From Paralithodes platypus (Eukaryota > Arthropoda > Malacostraca > Decapoda > Lithodidae), in contig CM064572.1 in the NCBI GenBank assembly GCA_032716605.1, forward strand, positions 36,279,260 to 36,343,259: DNA of 64,000 bases, in the 5' to 3' direction. The notes under the pieces were generated by a model that was given only the letters and a program-made list of their open reading frames with translations, made no database searches and was not told the DNA's origin. This document shows positions 1-11,262 of the stretch, one piece after another. A program made the translations under genes and the position numbers. Every line of letters begins with the position of its first letter. Position 1 is the first letter of the stretch.

Positions 1-1
1 T

Positions 2-1489
2 TTGAAATGGCCTGTTACTGCCGAGCGGTTGGAGGGTATGGAGCGGTACGGTCTTCAATGCCTGGCCACAGCTATCGGTCATGCGGGTACTAGCGGCATG
101 ACCAGGGATAACTTGATAACGTGTGTACTGGGCAGGGTAACTGGTGAGCGAGATGGGTTGAGTGCTCAGAGCCCTTCGGCCATGCTTCCCCTACACTCGA
201 CTCCCAGCCATCCCAGTAGTTTGCCGACCCCGGGTACGCTTCCGCAGTTGGGTGGTGACTGGCAGGGTGGGATGCCCCTGGGGGGACCACCGGTGATTTC
301 AAACATTGTAGCACCTTCACCTCCTCAAGGGTTAACTCCAGAATTATTGCTTCAGCTCGAATTAGCTAAGCTTCAGCAGCAATTAGAATTAGCCAAGATA
401 GAAGAGAGAAAAAGTCACCAGCACATAGAGCTAGCAAAAATCCAAGCTGATTTAGAGTCGACTAGGTACTGTGCCGACATGGATGTAGAGAAGACGCGAG
501 TAGAGGCAACGGGACAGCGACTTGGGGCTGGTAACCGTGTTCATGAGCAGTCTCTCTCGCACTTATTGAAACTGGTTCCGGTGTTTGATGAGAGTGGTGT
601 AACAGAATTTTTCACACGCTTTGAGAAGAAGTGCCAGGAACACCAGTGGCCAGAGAATAAATGGGCAGCACTTGTATCCTCTAGATTAATAGGCAAATGT
701 CTTAAAGCCTACGATGCGTTACCTTTGGAGTTATGTATTGTGTACGAGGATCTCAAGGAGGCTGTCCTGAGGGCTTACGAACTGCAACCAGAAACGTACC
801 GTTTGAAGTTCCGGGGTGTAACTAAGGGAAGAGATAGCACCTTTTTGGAACACGCCCGGGACTTGTCCGATGCTATGGGGAACTGGCTCCGATCTGAGAA
901 GGTAACAACGTTTGATGGAGTTAAGCAGTTAATGATGTTGGAGCAGTTCTTTAAGAGCACGGGCGGTGATCTAACTTTGAACTTAAAGGAGAAAAACCCA
1001 AGAACTCTAGTAGAAGCAGCAGAAATGGCTGATCTACGGCTGTCGTTGATTCGGGGTTGCGGGTCCTCACAGAAGTACGATGCAAGTGCTAGGGACCGTT
1101 ATCCTCCCCATCCCCGTAGCAATGACACATTTAAACCAAAGAGCAATGAAACTAAAACTGAAGCCAAACCTACCACCACACCGTATGTGAAAAGTCAGGG
1201 GCCTTTTACATCACAGCATAAGCCGAAACCAAAATATATGTGTTTTAGGTGCCACCAGGAGGGTCATAAGGCAAATGAGTGCCCTAGTCGACCTCCTCCG
1301 GCAGCCGTGTCTTTTGCTCACGGCATTGGAGTGTTCAAGAGGATATCGGAGTTTGTTAGAGGCATTTCTTCCGAGGTAAATACACTGCCAGTGCAGAAGG
1401 ATCCGGAAGGCTTATTCCCTGTCCGTGATGCCTTTAGTGACCACAGGGGACTCGGTTGTGTGGAGTGGGGGGTAGAAGACATGAGGTGA
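2..1489 (+). pseudogene. Gypsy-1 gag, 5' end cut by the window
   Basis: This encodes the structural capsid and nucleocapsid protein of the retrotransposon. The frame is already open at base 2, so the true start is upstream; alignment with the Gypsy-2 gag N-terminus shows about 40 residues missing. A Gln/Glu/Lys-rich helical stretch (about residues 110-165) precedes the conserved gag core (about 180-350). A CCHC zinc knuckle of C-x2-C-x4-H-x4-C form lies at 1241-1282, typical of nucleic-acid binding in Ty3/gypsy gag. The ORF ends at 1489 and overlaps the pol frame, which lies in the -1 frame. No internal stops are present. It is labelled pseudogene because it is partial here and its pol partner is deleted. 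Confidence 0.8.
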
Positions 1490-3417
1490 GAATTTTGCGT
1501 GACACTGGGGCATCGCAAACACTGTTGAGAAATTTCACTGGTAAACCTGTCAATTCGGCGCGGGTGGTTGTGGTTCAGGGAGTTAATGCGACAAGGTCAT
1601 ACCCGCTTGTAAGAATGAAGGTGGAAGTTGATGGTGTGACTCGTGACCTGGATGTAGGAATTGTGGAGAAGTTACCTGTTGGGGGCGTCGACCTCCTTCT
1701 CGGCAACGACTTTGCGGGACCTACTTCTGAGGCTCCACCCTTGGTCGTTGCCGAGAAGCCGGCCGACGTGAGTAGGGAGGAGCAGGAGTGGGTTGAGAAG
1801 TGTCCGGGGCAGCCTATGGCGTGTGTTGTCACCGGAGATTCTGCATCCAGGGAGTCACATTCTGGTCAACAATCTTTAGATCAGCGGAGGAAGGGTACCG
1901 AGAAGGGGTTGGAAGTTGATGCGGTTGAGAGTTCAGTATCAGCGGACATTCTCGGGGACTCATTATTAGGACCAATTTTCGAGTCTAGAGAAGACCCATT
2001 AACTGTTCCTGAGAAGGCAGTGGATGGGCTTAAAAAGACGAAAGAGTTGAAGGAGGACAGTGATGCACAGTCGGGAGATGTAGCAACAAGGTACCCTGAC
2101 GCGTACCCTATGAGAAATGGGTCGGCGAAGACGGTGGTCCAAAGCTTGCTAGTGTATTTTTCCCGGTATGGTTACCCGCAGGTAATTCAGTCAGACCAAG
2201 GATCCAACTTCACTTCTGGCCTCTTTGTTCAAGCAATGCCGCAGCATGGGATTGTTACGGTTGTGTCATCTGCGTATCATCCAGAGAGCCAGGGTGTGTT
2301 AGAGCGATGGCACTCAGCCTTGAAATCTGTGCTTCGTTGTTGTTGCTTTGAGAGTGGGAGGGATTGGGATCTTGGCCTGCCATGTGTTTTGTTTGCTGTG
2401 TGGGAGGTACCTGGGGAGAGTTTGGGATTCAGCCCTAATGAGCTCGTCTTTGGACACCGTGTCAGAGGGCCTCTCCATATGGTTGAAAAAGTATGGGAGG
2501 GCGCAGAAAAACCTTGTTCTATGCTCAAGTGTGTCCTCAACAGTCGAGAACGGATGTTGCGCAGTCTGGAGTTGGCTGGCCGTAATTTGACTAGCTCTCA
2601 GGCCCTCAGGAAGGAGAGGTACGACCTCAAGGTTGAACTCAGGGAGTTTCACGTGGGTCAGGAGGTGTTGATTCTACTGCCCCTTGTAGGTCACCCCTTA
2701 TCCGCGAAGTACGCTGGTCCTTATAGGGTGGTGGAGGAGCTATCGGACCTGGTTTACTTGGTAGCCACTCCAGACAGACGGAAGCGCAATCAGTTATGTC
2801 ATGATAATCCCGTGAAGGAGTATGGGAGGCACCCCCCTGAGCCTCTCACTGTGCCTGTGATGACGTTTAGCAGTCAAGGTGGAGAAGGAGAACGGGACAG
2901 TCAAGCTCAGGTGGAGGATACCTGGAAGGATAAGAAGTTCAAATGGGCGCCTGAGTGTGAGAAGGTGTTTAGAGAAGTAAAACACCTGTTGTGCACTCAC
3001 CCGATCCTCAGGGCCCCTGACTTTAGCCTACCTTTCCAACTAGCAACGGAGGCTAGTGGTGTGGGGGCTGGTGCCGTCCTTGTAGAAAAGGACGATGATG
3101 GGCTGGAGCATCCTGTTAGTTTCTGCTCGGAGAAGTACAATTCGGCCCAGGGGAGCTGCTCTGTTGTCGAGGAGGAGCTGCTGGCGGTTGTGCTTGTGCT
3201 GGGGCATTTCGAGGTCTATCTTCCAGCCTATGGTCCGGTCGTTGTAGTTTACCCAGATCATCACCCTCTCAAGTTCTTGGACCAGTTTCACAATCGGAAT
3301 ATGAGGCTGACCAGGTGGTCACTAAGGTTATTGGTATATAACCTGGACATACGCCATATTGCCGGTTGTGACAACGTGGTTGCAGATGGTCGTTCAAGGG
3401 TATATGATCCAGGGTAG
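1456..3417 (+). pseudogene. Gypsy-1 pol: protease, truncated integrase and RNase H joined in frame
   Basis: This is a single open frame of about 653 codons, -1 relative to gag. The aspartic protease motif DTGAS is at 1501-1515. After a linker the frame enters the integrase core just past the usual first Asp: the second Asp (SDQGS) and the Glu (GVLERWH) are present, followed by a GPY/F-type C-terminal module (AGPYRVV). The HHCC finger and first Asp are missing. A second join, near 2920, leads straight into RNase H (DFSLPFQLATEAS, DHHPLKFL, ADGRSR). All RT motifs, including the YLDD box, are absent. Comparison with Gypsy-2 shows that both losses are in-frame deletions. The conserved LSR near the end of RNase H reads GRSR. 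The product could not support retrotransposition alone. Confidence 0.8.
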
Positions 3418-3880
3418 ATTGACACACGGGTAGCCTCCTGCATTAGTTTGAATAGTATTTTGCGCTGGTGCTTGTTGGCTCGCGGTTGTAGCCCAGCGTA
3501 TTGGGTCGTAAAGCAGGAGTTGAGCGTTTGGTATAGAAGAAAAAACTAGGCTTGCCCCTATAGTGCAGCCGAAATAAACAAATTATAAACATAAAAATCA
3601 AATAAAAACTCTTTCTTTGATAGTTGAATTTTTTTAGTATGTTATAGCAGTAATTCTGAGTTGCACTCCTCTCAGAATGCTGGGCTAGAGAAGCTCGCTC
3701 TTGAGGAGCATAAGTACATATGATTTGACCTATGGTGTTGGGGAGGGTTATAATTTTGAAAAATGTTTTGTTGAAGAACTGTGCCAGATATTTTATTGCC
3801 GCTGGGTGATGGGAAGTGGAGATATAGCATGGGTTCTAACCATCAGATTTTTGTGAGCCTTGGGGCCTCTGAGAAAAATC

Positions 3881-3891
3881 TCTGGAGGTGG
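3881..3891 (+). promoter_or_regulatory. Polypurine tract of Gypsy-1
   Basis: A purine-rich stretch directly abuts the TG that opens the 3' LTR, the expected position for priming plus-strand DNA synthesis. Gypsy-2 has a comparable G-rich tract in the same place. Confidence 0.55.
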
Positions 3892-5685
3892 TGTGACGTT
3901 AACCACTCCGTTAGAACCGCATGGCTTGTCCTACAGTGACTCGCTAGGATCGCCAGGGCAGTGGATGGGGCTACAGTTTGTGTATTAGAGTGTGCTTTAT
4001 TTCATATGAAAGCTTGTGTCATGGGCAGTCCAGAAAGGCTCTTTGTTTTCACCCATGTCAAGGCTTTATATATTTAATTGTAAAGTATATGTTTTATCAT
4101 TAACTAGTAATGATGGGATCTGGGAGAGAGAGAGAGAGTAGAACAGAGTGAGAGGGAGCGCGCAGTGTTTTTGTCCCGCTCGATGACGTCACGGCTGGCT
4201 GCCTCGCGGGGGTTGGTGGAGAGAGGTCCTTACCATGCTGCAAGCTCTTGCTAGTGGCTAGAGGACTTGTAACCGGTTTTTTCCCACGCGGCTCGAGCTG
4301 GTGCGAGTATATACAGTTCCTCGCCACTCTCTCCCTCAGATCTGGTTTCTAGAACGCACCCATCTTTTTCCCTTGCTATCTGTTCCCTGCTCCGCACCTG
4401 AGAATCTTTTCCTCTGCCTACCTCTCTCTTTTTCATATCTTTCACCACCTTTTTATTAATATTATACCCCCTCTGGTTAACTCTGCAAAATCAGCTTAAT
4501 GCTGGCCAGTTGTATTGTGCGTTAAGGTCTGATATAACCCATGTATGTTAGTTGTTAAGATAAGTTGATCACGAAGCATTGGTTAGCATCCCTATTTCAT
4601 AGTACCGCTTCCTTTAATTATTAGTGTTCTGCTGGATTAGATAATGCTAGACTAGGAGTCTGATATTATAAGGTATTGTTTCCTATGAGTGCTGGCTTTA
4701 GTTAAAAGCTGCACGACATACCTGAGAACTGGAGTTGATTGAGTAAATTCTAGTCTGTGTGCCATTGAGAGTAGAGCATGCACGAATGAGGGTTTTTTGC
4801 CTATACCATTCTGCACTGTTCTAGTCTCGATTGTTTGTCTTTGAGGTACGCCAGGAGAACGCTTAATACTTCGGTATTAAGGTTTCTCAAGAGAGCTACC
4901 CTTCCCTATAACGTAATATTTGACGCACAGACTCGAGATTTGCACTAGGCTATGCGGCATGCCATGCGCACCAGTATCTCGTATCATTGACTCTAGCTAG
5001 ACTTTATCAATCATAGTAGACATTAAGTATATTAACCTAATTACTCTTTTTATGCATACCCATTTATGATTACACAAGCATTTCGCAGCCTAGTTTGATG
5101 TATTGAGACACAAACGACTTAGGCTCTTTTTGTTGATAGGAATACTGCATTGTCGTGGCTATTATTATTATTGTTGTAGTGTTTAGGATATTCTTGGCTC
5201 CGACGGCATTATATATTCTGCCTTTTTGTGTGCATAGCCTGCACGAGCATTGTTCCGCTGCCTGCCTTTTTGGGTTCCATTTCCGATACGAGCATCTTTA
5301 TAGCATTAACATTTAAAGAAGATTCCTTGTTAGTGTTGAAGGACTTTAGTGCACTTTCTTTCATGCAGGAGTGCCTGACATTTATTGATTAAAGTAACGT
5401 AAGCTGTAACTTCTCTTACCACCTTACTTTGCATACCATAACCAAGCACCTTCGGTTATAGGTAGTAATAGGCTGTTTTCACATAACATTAAGCCTAGAG
5501 TAGAAGCACATTTATTGAGAGTTTGATAGCCTATTATTGCATATAGAACTCTGTAGAGTATTTGTGTTCTTTGTTCACTGGGAATATACATCAGAGGTTG
5601 GATCTAGCGCTTTCCGTTGTAGCATTTATGCCATTACTAGTCCAATGAATAAGAGCCCTGATATATTTGAACCCCAGTCGTAACA
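3892..5685 (+). repeat. 3' LTR of Gypsy-1
   Basis: It begins TGTGACG and ends CGTAACA, so it has TG...CA ends. Both termini match the Gypsy-2 LTR (TGTGACG start, CGTAACA end), and the last ~35 bp are clearly related (AAGAGCCC...CGTAACA). The length is about 1.8 kb, like Gypsy-2. There is no coding content. The upstream LTR is outside the window, so LTR divergence cannot be read. Confidence 0.7.
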
Positions 5686-6938
5686 ACTTCAACTTCAACT
5701 TGTTACATATATAATAGAATGGACATATACAAGGAAAATCTGTGAGTATTCGGCTTGGATATCAGTTAACACGAGTATGTAACGTATGCGTAATACGATT
5801 TATAAGGTGTTAGACACAAGTTAAAACTAGATCTTGGGCACAGATCTAACTCAATAATTAATATGGCTTCTGAAGGATAAATATATAACGCAATACATAT
5901 CGATCTTGGGCACAGATCTACATAAGAATTAGTACTGGAATATTCGCATATTTTACCATACCTTCACATCAATAATCACAACGTAAGACACTCAGAGACA
6001 CTTAGGGTAGGTTAAGAAGATAGTAGTTCGAGGGCAAGTCTGGCCGACGTGGATCGTGGATTCGGCTGTCTGGACTTCAGGGAGAACTGCCTCTCATGAA
6101 CAGGAATCCAAGGTCCTGGCATCAGAAGGAACAAAGCAGGTCTCGCTGTAGTCTCGAGGGGGAGGGGGAGGCAGTTTCTACTTCAGTTAGATACTCTGTG
6201 CTTTTCAGCCTTAGGAATATTACTTAGGTATAGGTGCTTACTTTTTTCATTTCAGTGAGACTATGTTAAAGTTATTTTTAGGTTTAACTTGTAGTAACTC
6301 AATTCTAAAAGGATATAGTGAATGGTTGTAATGTAATTTGCGAAGGTAATACTTAGTCTAAAATAACATGGTGGTTATAGGTTTGTACATAATTTTTTTA
6401 AGTATTTTATTTAATACTCTCATGGTGGTTATGAGGTCTAGGTAAGAGATAATTGTAACTTCCGTGATTCTATTATAATCGGGTTATTAATGATGAAGTT
6501 GATATCTCTGTACTTCTCTAGGTTCTTGGGGTTATGTTGAGTTCTCCGGAACGGTACTGCAAGGGAGGTCCTAGTATCCCCACTTGTTTCTATAACATTC
6601 CGGTCTCTGATGTCTAACTTGCATAAGCATTTGTTATACTGCAAGTCTGGCTGTTGGTCGAATGGAGGCTGGTGATAGGTCTGGATGGTTTGAAAGCTTG
6701 ATGGTGATTGGCCCAGCTTCCCACTCTGTTGTATGGGAGACTGACATAACTTCCTGGTCTCTAGAGAACGGGAATGACCTGAGGTCATGGGGCACTCCTC
6801 TATTCTGTTCTCCTCTAAAGCATGGGAAGCTTGTATATATTCCCATTTTTTCTGTTGGCTTCTTCTCCTGTCTTTTCTATTCTGCAGGCTAGCAATCCTA
6901 CAGGTCTTACTCAACCCTGTTACTTCATATTTATATAC
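5686..6938 (+). repeat. Dispersed repeat R, copy 1
   Basis: This region is related to 59600-60820. Shared landmarks in the same order are: an ACTTCAACTT/ACTTGAACTT start, a motif GATCYTKGGCACAGATC repeated at 5830 and 5902, a block ending ACACTTAGGG (about 6000), and a right end that runs into a (TA)n tract. On the minus strand an open frame of 158 codons (6438-6914) has weak similarity to the 76-codon minus frame of copy 2 at 60583-60813. I recognise no protein family. It could be the terminal or untranslated part of an LTR element or LINE. Its left side is interrupted by Gypsy-1. Confidence 0.5.
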
Positions 6939-6939
6939 A

Positions 6940-7023
<84 letters not shown>

Positions 7024-7036
7024 AGAGAGAGAGAGA
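6939..7036. repeat. (TA)n followed by (GA)n microsatellite
   Basis: About 80 bp of uninterrupted TA followed by 16 bp of GA. ORFs crossing it are artefacts of the dinucleotide repeat. Confidence 0.95.
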
Positions 7037-8758
7037 TTTAGGGAGAAAGTGGGGAAGAGAAAAGAGCCCAGGGAGAGAGAGACTCACAACGAGTCTCAAG
7101 TAAATTACGGCCCACTTACAGTATATGGCAATAGTTTCAGCTGATTGACTTGTCACCGTGATTGTTAACCCAGCGGTGGTGCCGGTCCTTAGGGAAGGTT
7201 TTACTGGTGGGTGGCGACGGTCCTTCAGAAAGCTGGGTTTTAAAATATGTACAAAAAATGAGCGCATTGAGCCAGGCGAATGCAAATTTATGTGTGACTA
7301 GGCCTATGTAACAACTCTCGATACCATCACAATACACACTCCGGTTGCTCCCTCACAGTCAGTTAACAAGCAGTTGTCATGAAATCCTCACGTCCCTCTC
7401 CCGCGCATCATCATGACATGACAGCGGCCGTGGGAGATAGAGTGTGGCTACCAGAAAGCCCTCTTCCCTCTACTTTTACTCACAGATACTCACGATGTTC
7501 TTATGCAACAAAGAAGGCATGTAAAACACATGCAAATGGTGGTGCACATACCAAAAATCAGTGGCTTTTCATGACACCACCACTACCACTACCACCAGCC
7601 AGACTACCACCTACCACCTACCAGTACCACCACAACCAACTAACACCACCTCTACTATTTCCCTTTCCCTATGTCGCTACTCGATAAGGCCAAAATGACC
7701 GCGCCACTGGACTGGAATGTGACCCAGTTCTAATTTTAGACACTGCCGTCATAGTCCGTCGACACAACACAACATCTCTCCCTCTTTCTCGTCTCCTCTC
7801 CCTCCTATCTACCCTATTATTTCTGTCTGATTTACTGTTTATGGCCTATACCCTGTTTCTTTCCAGCTGACGGTATGTTGCTATGTCCATCTTTTGATTA
7901 CTCAGCCATGATGTAGATTTTATAGCGAAAGGTGCTGTAAATTATGAGAACTTGGCAATAATATGACAAAGAGATCTTGCTGTTTCCTATTTTCGCATTA
8001 AGTATCGTGAAATTAGCTGCAGAGGGATTCAATTTACCGTCAATTAGAATGAAACCGACTATAGTTATTGGTGTTCACTCATCACATTGTTCTACTGCTA
8101 CGTCAAGCATGAAAGTGATCAATATGCGCGATATAAAGCAATTTCTCTGTTATTGGGGTCCCTCTTTCCTTCCCTTCCTCCTCCTTCCTCCTCCTTCCTC
8201 CAACTGTGCTAGTTATAAGGGCAAGAATCCCTTGAAATTCTAACCCTGTCCCATCTCTGATCTCTTCTTTTCTCTCTTCCCTCATTCTCACCATCATGTT
8301 CGCCTATTTATTGCATTTATTGTCTATGTGCGGCTTATTAATTCCTGTGTAATATTCAGATGGGTCGCCTATATACGTAGATGTAGATTATAAAGCATGA
8401 AAGTGCTGAAAATGCGATATGTATGCAAAATTCATTATCAACCCTCCATTCCCTCCCCTTGGTACCACCCCCTATGCGCACGACTACGGTGGTGGCAAGA
8501 CCGCCGCACGATGCCATTCGTGCCACGCTTTTCAACTACGGACCCCCCCAACCCCTCCCACACATTTTTTTGTATGTATATACAGTATATGGTTGGATGC
8601 GCGCGCGCATTTCCTACAGGCTGATCTAGTTTTCGTAGTGATTTGGAATTGTTGCCAAAATGGCAATACCTTCGCCTGGCAGAATGGTGGTCGTTACCAT
8701 GGTAATATATTCACCAGGTTAACCCATTCAGAACCGGTAACATCTTTTTCATTATGTT
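7037..8758. other. Non-coding stretch, nothing recognised
   Basis: About 1.7 kb holding CAC/ACC-rich and TCC-rich low-complexity patches (7575-7650, 8160-8210). The short ORFs of 60-130 codons on both strands overlap one another and have no family features. No transposon termini or RNA gene were seen. Confidence 0.5.
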
Positions 8759-8759
8759 C

Positions 8760-8812
<53 letters not shown>

Positions 8813-8834
8813 AATAGAAAGAAAGAGAGAGAGA
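8759..8834. repeat. (GT)n (ATGT)n (GA)n compound microsatellite
   Basis: A GT run of about 38 bp grades into ATGT tetranucleotides and, after a short spacer, a GA run. Confidence 0.95.
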
Positions 8835-8931
8835 ACAGCACACTTAACAAACACATCCACAGCATAAAAAAAGACGGGAGAGTTAGTTCCCCAGTCTTGT
8901 TTTTCACTCCGGGGTAAAATAAACATGTGGG

Positions 8932-9289
8932 TTGAGGAGGAATGGGCCGTTTTTTCTGGACCCCCTTCTCCCTCATGTTTAGCCCTGTTGGTTTTTAGAT
9001 TTTCAAACGTTCGTTCCATTGGTTTGGCGATTTTAAGACCTTTCACCCTATTCCTTTGTTATTCTTAGGACCTTTCGTGCCATTAAGGTGTGGCGAGTGA
9101 TAGCGAGCCTGTAATTTTAGGAGGAACCAGTCTTGGGCCGGTACAGTTTTCTACTGAAAAATGTACAGATTTATCTAATGAAGAGGTCTAGGGATTTTTT
9201 TTTAAGCTTGATGGAGGTTTAGGAAGGAATTAAAAGAATATTTAAAATATAAATACCAAAAATAAATAAATACGCCCATCCAGCCTTAA
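8932..9289 (+). mobile_element. MITE-2 copy a (TTAA-type)
   Basis: About 358 bp. The right end is CCTTAA and the left end a decayed TTGAGGAGG. It shares with the other copies the sequence order CCTCATGTTTAGCCC, GGCGATTTTAAGACC, TTTCGTGCCATT, a GCGAGTGATAGCGAGCC core, and AAGCTTGATGGAGGT. It is non-coding. Confidence 0.75.
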
Positions 9290-9297
9290 GGTATTTT

Positions 9298-9298
<1 letters not shown>

Positions 9299-9393
<95 letters not shown>
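9299..9393. repeat. (CT)n microsatellite
   Basis: About 90 bp of nearly pure CT with one CG interruption at the right end. Confidence 0.97.
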
Positions 9394-9396
<3 letters not shown>

Positions 9397-9498
9397 CAGG
9401 AAGTACGTTCGAAGACATGCAACATTCCTCAACTGAAAACAAAAATAGTAAGATTTTAAACAGATAAGTTAATAATCAATATGAAACTACAAATTAAG

Positions 9499-9866
9499 TT
9501 AAGGGAAGAGGGTCGTTTTTCTTGTCCCCATTCTTCCTCATGTTTAGCCCCATTAGTGTTGTCAGATTTTAAGACGTTCGGCCCATTAGTTGGGCGATTT
9601 TAAGACCTTTCACCCCATTTCTTTGTCAATACTAAGATTTGTTTGTGTCATTTAGGTGTCGGTTTTTACCTGGCGAGCGATAGCGAGCCTGTATTTTAAG
9701 AGAAACCAGCCTTCGGCCGTGTCATTATTTTATCGAAAAATGTACACATTTATCTTGAAGGGGGGGGGGGGGGGGGTATGCTTGATGGAGGTCTATGGAG
9801 AAAACAAAAATAAATATAATACAAAGATACATAAATGAGCAACTAAATACGCTCATTCCCCCTTAA
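9499..9866 (+). mobile_element. MITE-2 copy b (TTAA-type)
   Basis: About 368 bp bounded by TTAA on both sides: TTAAGGGAAGAGGG at the left and CCCCCTTAA at the right, an imperfect terminal inverted repeat. The internal core GGCGAGCGATAGCGAGCC is at 9672-9689. A poly-G run of about 17 (9761-9777) is a slippage expansion within the copy. TTAA flanks and CCC-type ends are typical of piggyBac-type elements; no transposase is encoded. Confidence 0.8.
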
Positions 9867-10051
9867 ACAGACATCACCTGTAATATAAGTGCTAATTGAT
9901 CTAAGCAAGGTAGATTATAGATACCGAAAATAAGATAAAATAAAATAAATTAAAATAAAATAAACAAAGATGTTGTGACAGACAGACGCTCCACGTTCAG
10001 AGGTCCACAACACAATTGACTGAGGGGTTAATCACATGGGGTGTTTGTTGC

Positions 10052-10055
<4 letters not shown>

Positions 10056-10123
<68 letters not shown>
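10056..10123. repeat. (CT)n microsatellite
   Basis: A CT run of about 68 bp lying against the LINE A tail fragment. Confidence 0.95.
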
Positions 10124-10126
<3 letters not shown>

Positions 10127-10131
<5 letters not shown>

Positions 10132-10660
10132 ACACTGAGGATGAAGTGTCCAAACAGTGGTTTAGAGTGGGTAAGGGAAAATTGGAAAGGGAACTGCTGC
10201 CCTGGAACTAATGTCCGTGGCAGGATTAGGAAGTTAGTAGGGGAAAGTTAGGTTAGTAACATAATACAGTTATTTTAAGTGATCTTTCGTGTATCTGGGA
10301 AAAAGAGAGTAACGTCTTAGTAATCTATAAACGAAATTGTCCTTGATGAATCTGAGGGGGAAAAATAAATTTATTTATTTACAAATGCAGTCAGTCACGG
10401 GTTTGAGGCAAGTTGTATGTCTAGGTGAAGTTTAGAAGAATCAACGGTGCTGCAGTCTATAACGTCTCGGGGAAGCCCATTCCACAAGTTGACAACTTGA
10501 TTGAAGAAGAAATTCTTGGACTCGAGTGAGTTAATAGATTTACCAATAATTTTGCAACAGAGGTTAGGGTTCATGATTTCTGGCCTACCTATTTGGAACA
10601 GGGTATAATATAGTCTCTCACCCAGCCTGCACGAGCGACACATCGAAAAATATAACATTG
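10127..10660 (-). mobile_element. LINE A (CR1-like), 3' tail fragment
   Basis: In reverse orientation this repeats the 3' UTR and C-terminal codons of the LINE at 21.3-25.9 kb. The C-terminal motifs ESKNFFFNQVVNLWNGLPRDV and IDCSTVDS are readable at about 10430-10540, followed by the 3' UTR with CAAAACACTGAGGA. Upstream of the KIIGKS motif it diverges from the full copy, so it represents a different subfamily. It is severely 5'-truncated, and the 3' end is cut by the CT microsatellite. Confidence 0.8.
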
Positions 10661-10679
10661 TTTACCCTAAATATTTTCA

Positions 10680-10746
10680 AACCCACCCAATTCCATTCCT
10701 ACGGCACCAAATTCAGCTCATGAGGCTGCCATTCTTTAATAAACCG

Positions 10747-10784
<38 letters not shown>
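10680..10784 (+). mobile_element. LINE B 3' end fragment with (TTA)n tail; empty MITE-1 site
   Basis: The segment TCAGCTCATGAGGCTGCC...TTAATAAACCGTTTATTATT matches the 3' end of LINE B at 29963-30503, but without the ~480 bp MITE-1 that occupies the TTAA there. The TTAA at 10736-10739 is thus a related empty site. The (TTA)n tail supports a LINE 3' terminus. Confidence 0.7.
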
Positions 10785-10970
10785 ATTCTCTCAATTTTTT
10801 CGGACAAAAACTCTCACCTGAATGCCGGTTTTTTATTATTATCTTTATTATTTTGTTACAATTATTTACTTGTGTATTTATTGTTTTTGTCATTCATACA
10901 TTATGTTTCACTTTGGTTAAGGAAAACAAATAATTACAAACCAGATATATAATTAGTATATAGTATATAT

Positions 10971-11262
10971 ATTTATTAGTGGCCCCTCCATCATTGACGA
11001 TATGCCTATTAATATAATAGCCTCCTTTGAAGCGCCCGCGGGTAGCCAGTTTGAAACTCCCGCCGCCGCGGGGAATCAGGAGTACTACTTCTACTTATGG
11101 AATCGTGTTATGATTGGGGTACGCACTACGAAAACACTTCGTAAAAAATAAAAGAGAAACATTAAACTCAAAACTTGTTTTGCTATAGCTTTCCATCTTG
11201 TGGATTTTTTGCGTGTGGATTCTAGCCCAGACCATGGCAAGAGAGACGCTATTCCGCCTTCC
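10971..11262 (+). repeat. Left inverted terminal repeat of the DIRS-like element
   Basis: About 292 bp, reverse-complementary to 17626-17936. Paired landmarks are: GGCCACTARTAAATA outer end, GCCTCCTTT, a CCGCCGCGGGGAATCAGG block, TTTTGCTATAGCTTTCCATC, and GAGAGACG near the inner end. The left copy lacks about 17 bp present in the right one, near 11085-11095. Confidence 0.85.

Larger units (their letters stand above)
1..5685 (+). mobile_element. Gypsy-1: Ty3/gypsy-type LTR retrotransposon, 3' part, Gmr1-like domain order
   Basis: The window opens inside gag, so the 5' LTR lies upstream. The order is gag (zinc knuckle), protease, integrase fragment, RNase H fragment, polypurine tract and 3' LTR. 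The element is a close relative of Gypsy-2 at 31-44 kb, whose internal domains align throughout. Compared with Gypsy-2, Gypsy-1 lacks the integrase HHCC finger, the first catalytic Asp and the whole reverse transcriptase, yet the pol frame stays open across both joins. It therefore cannot be autonomous. The non-coding stretch 3418-3880 between RNase H and the LTR is AT-rich and resembles the matching stretch of Gypsy-2. Immediately right of the LTR lies repeat R, into which the element appears to have inserted. Confidence 0.85.

Noticed and set aside
6787..7285. Several ORFs of 84-121 codons across the (TA)n tract, with Tyr-Ile repeats
   Set aside because: The peptides are translations of a dinucleotide repeat; the same pattern recurs at 17.9, 51.5, 58.2 and 60.8 kb.
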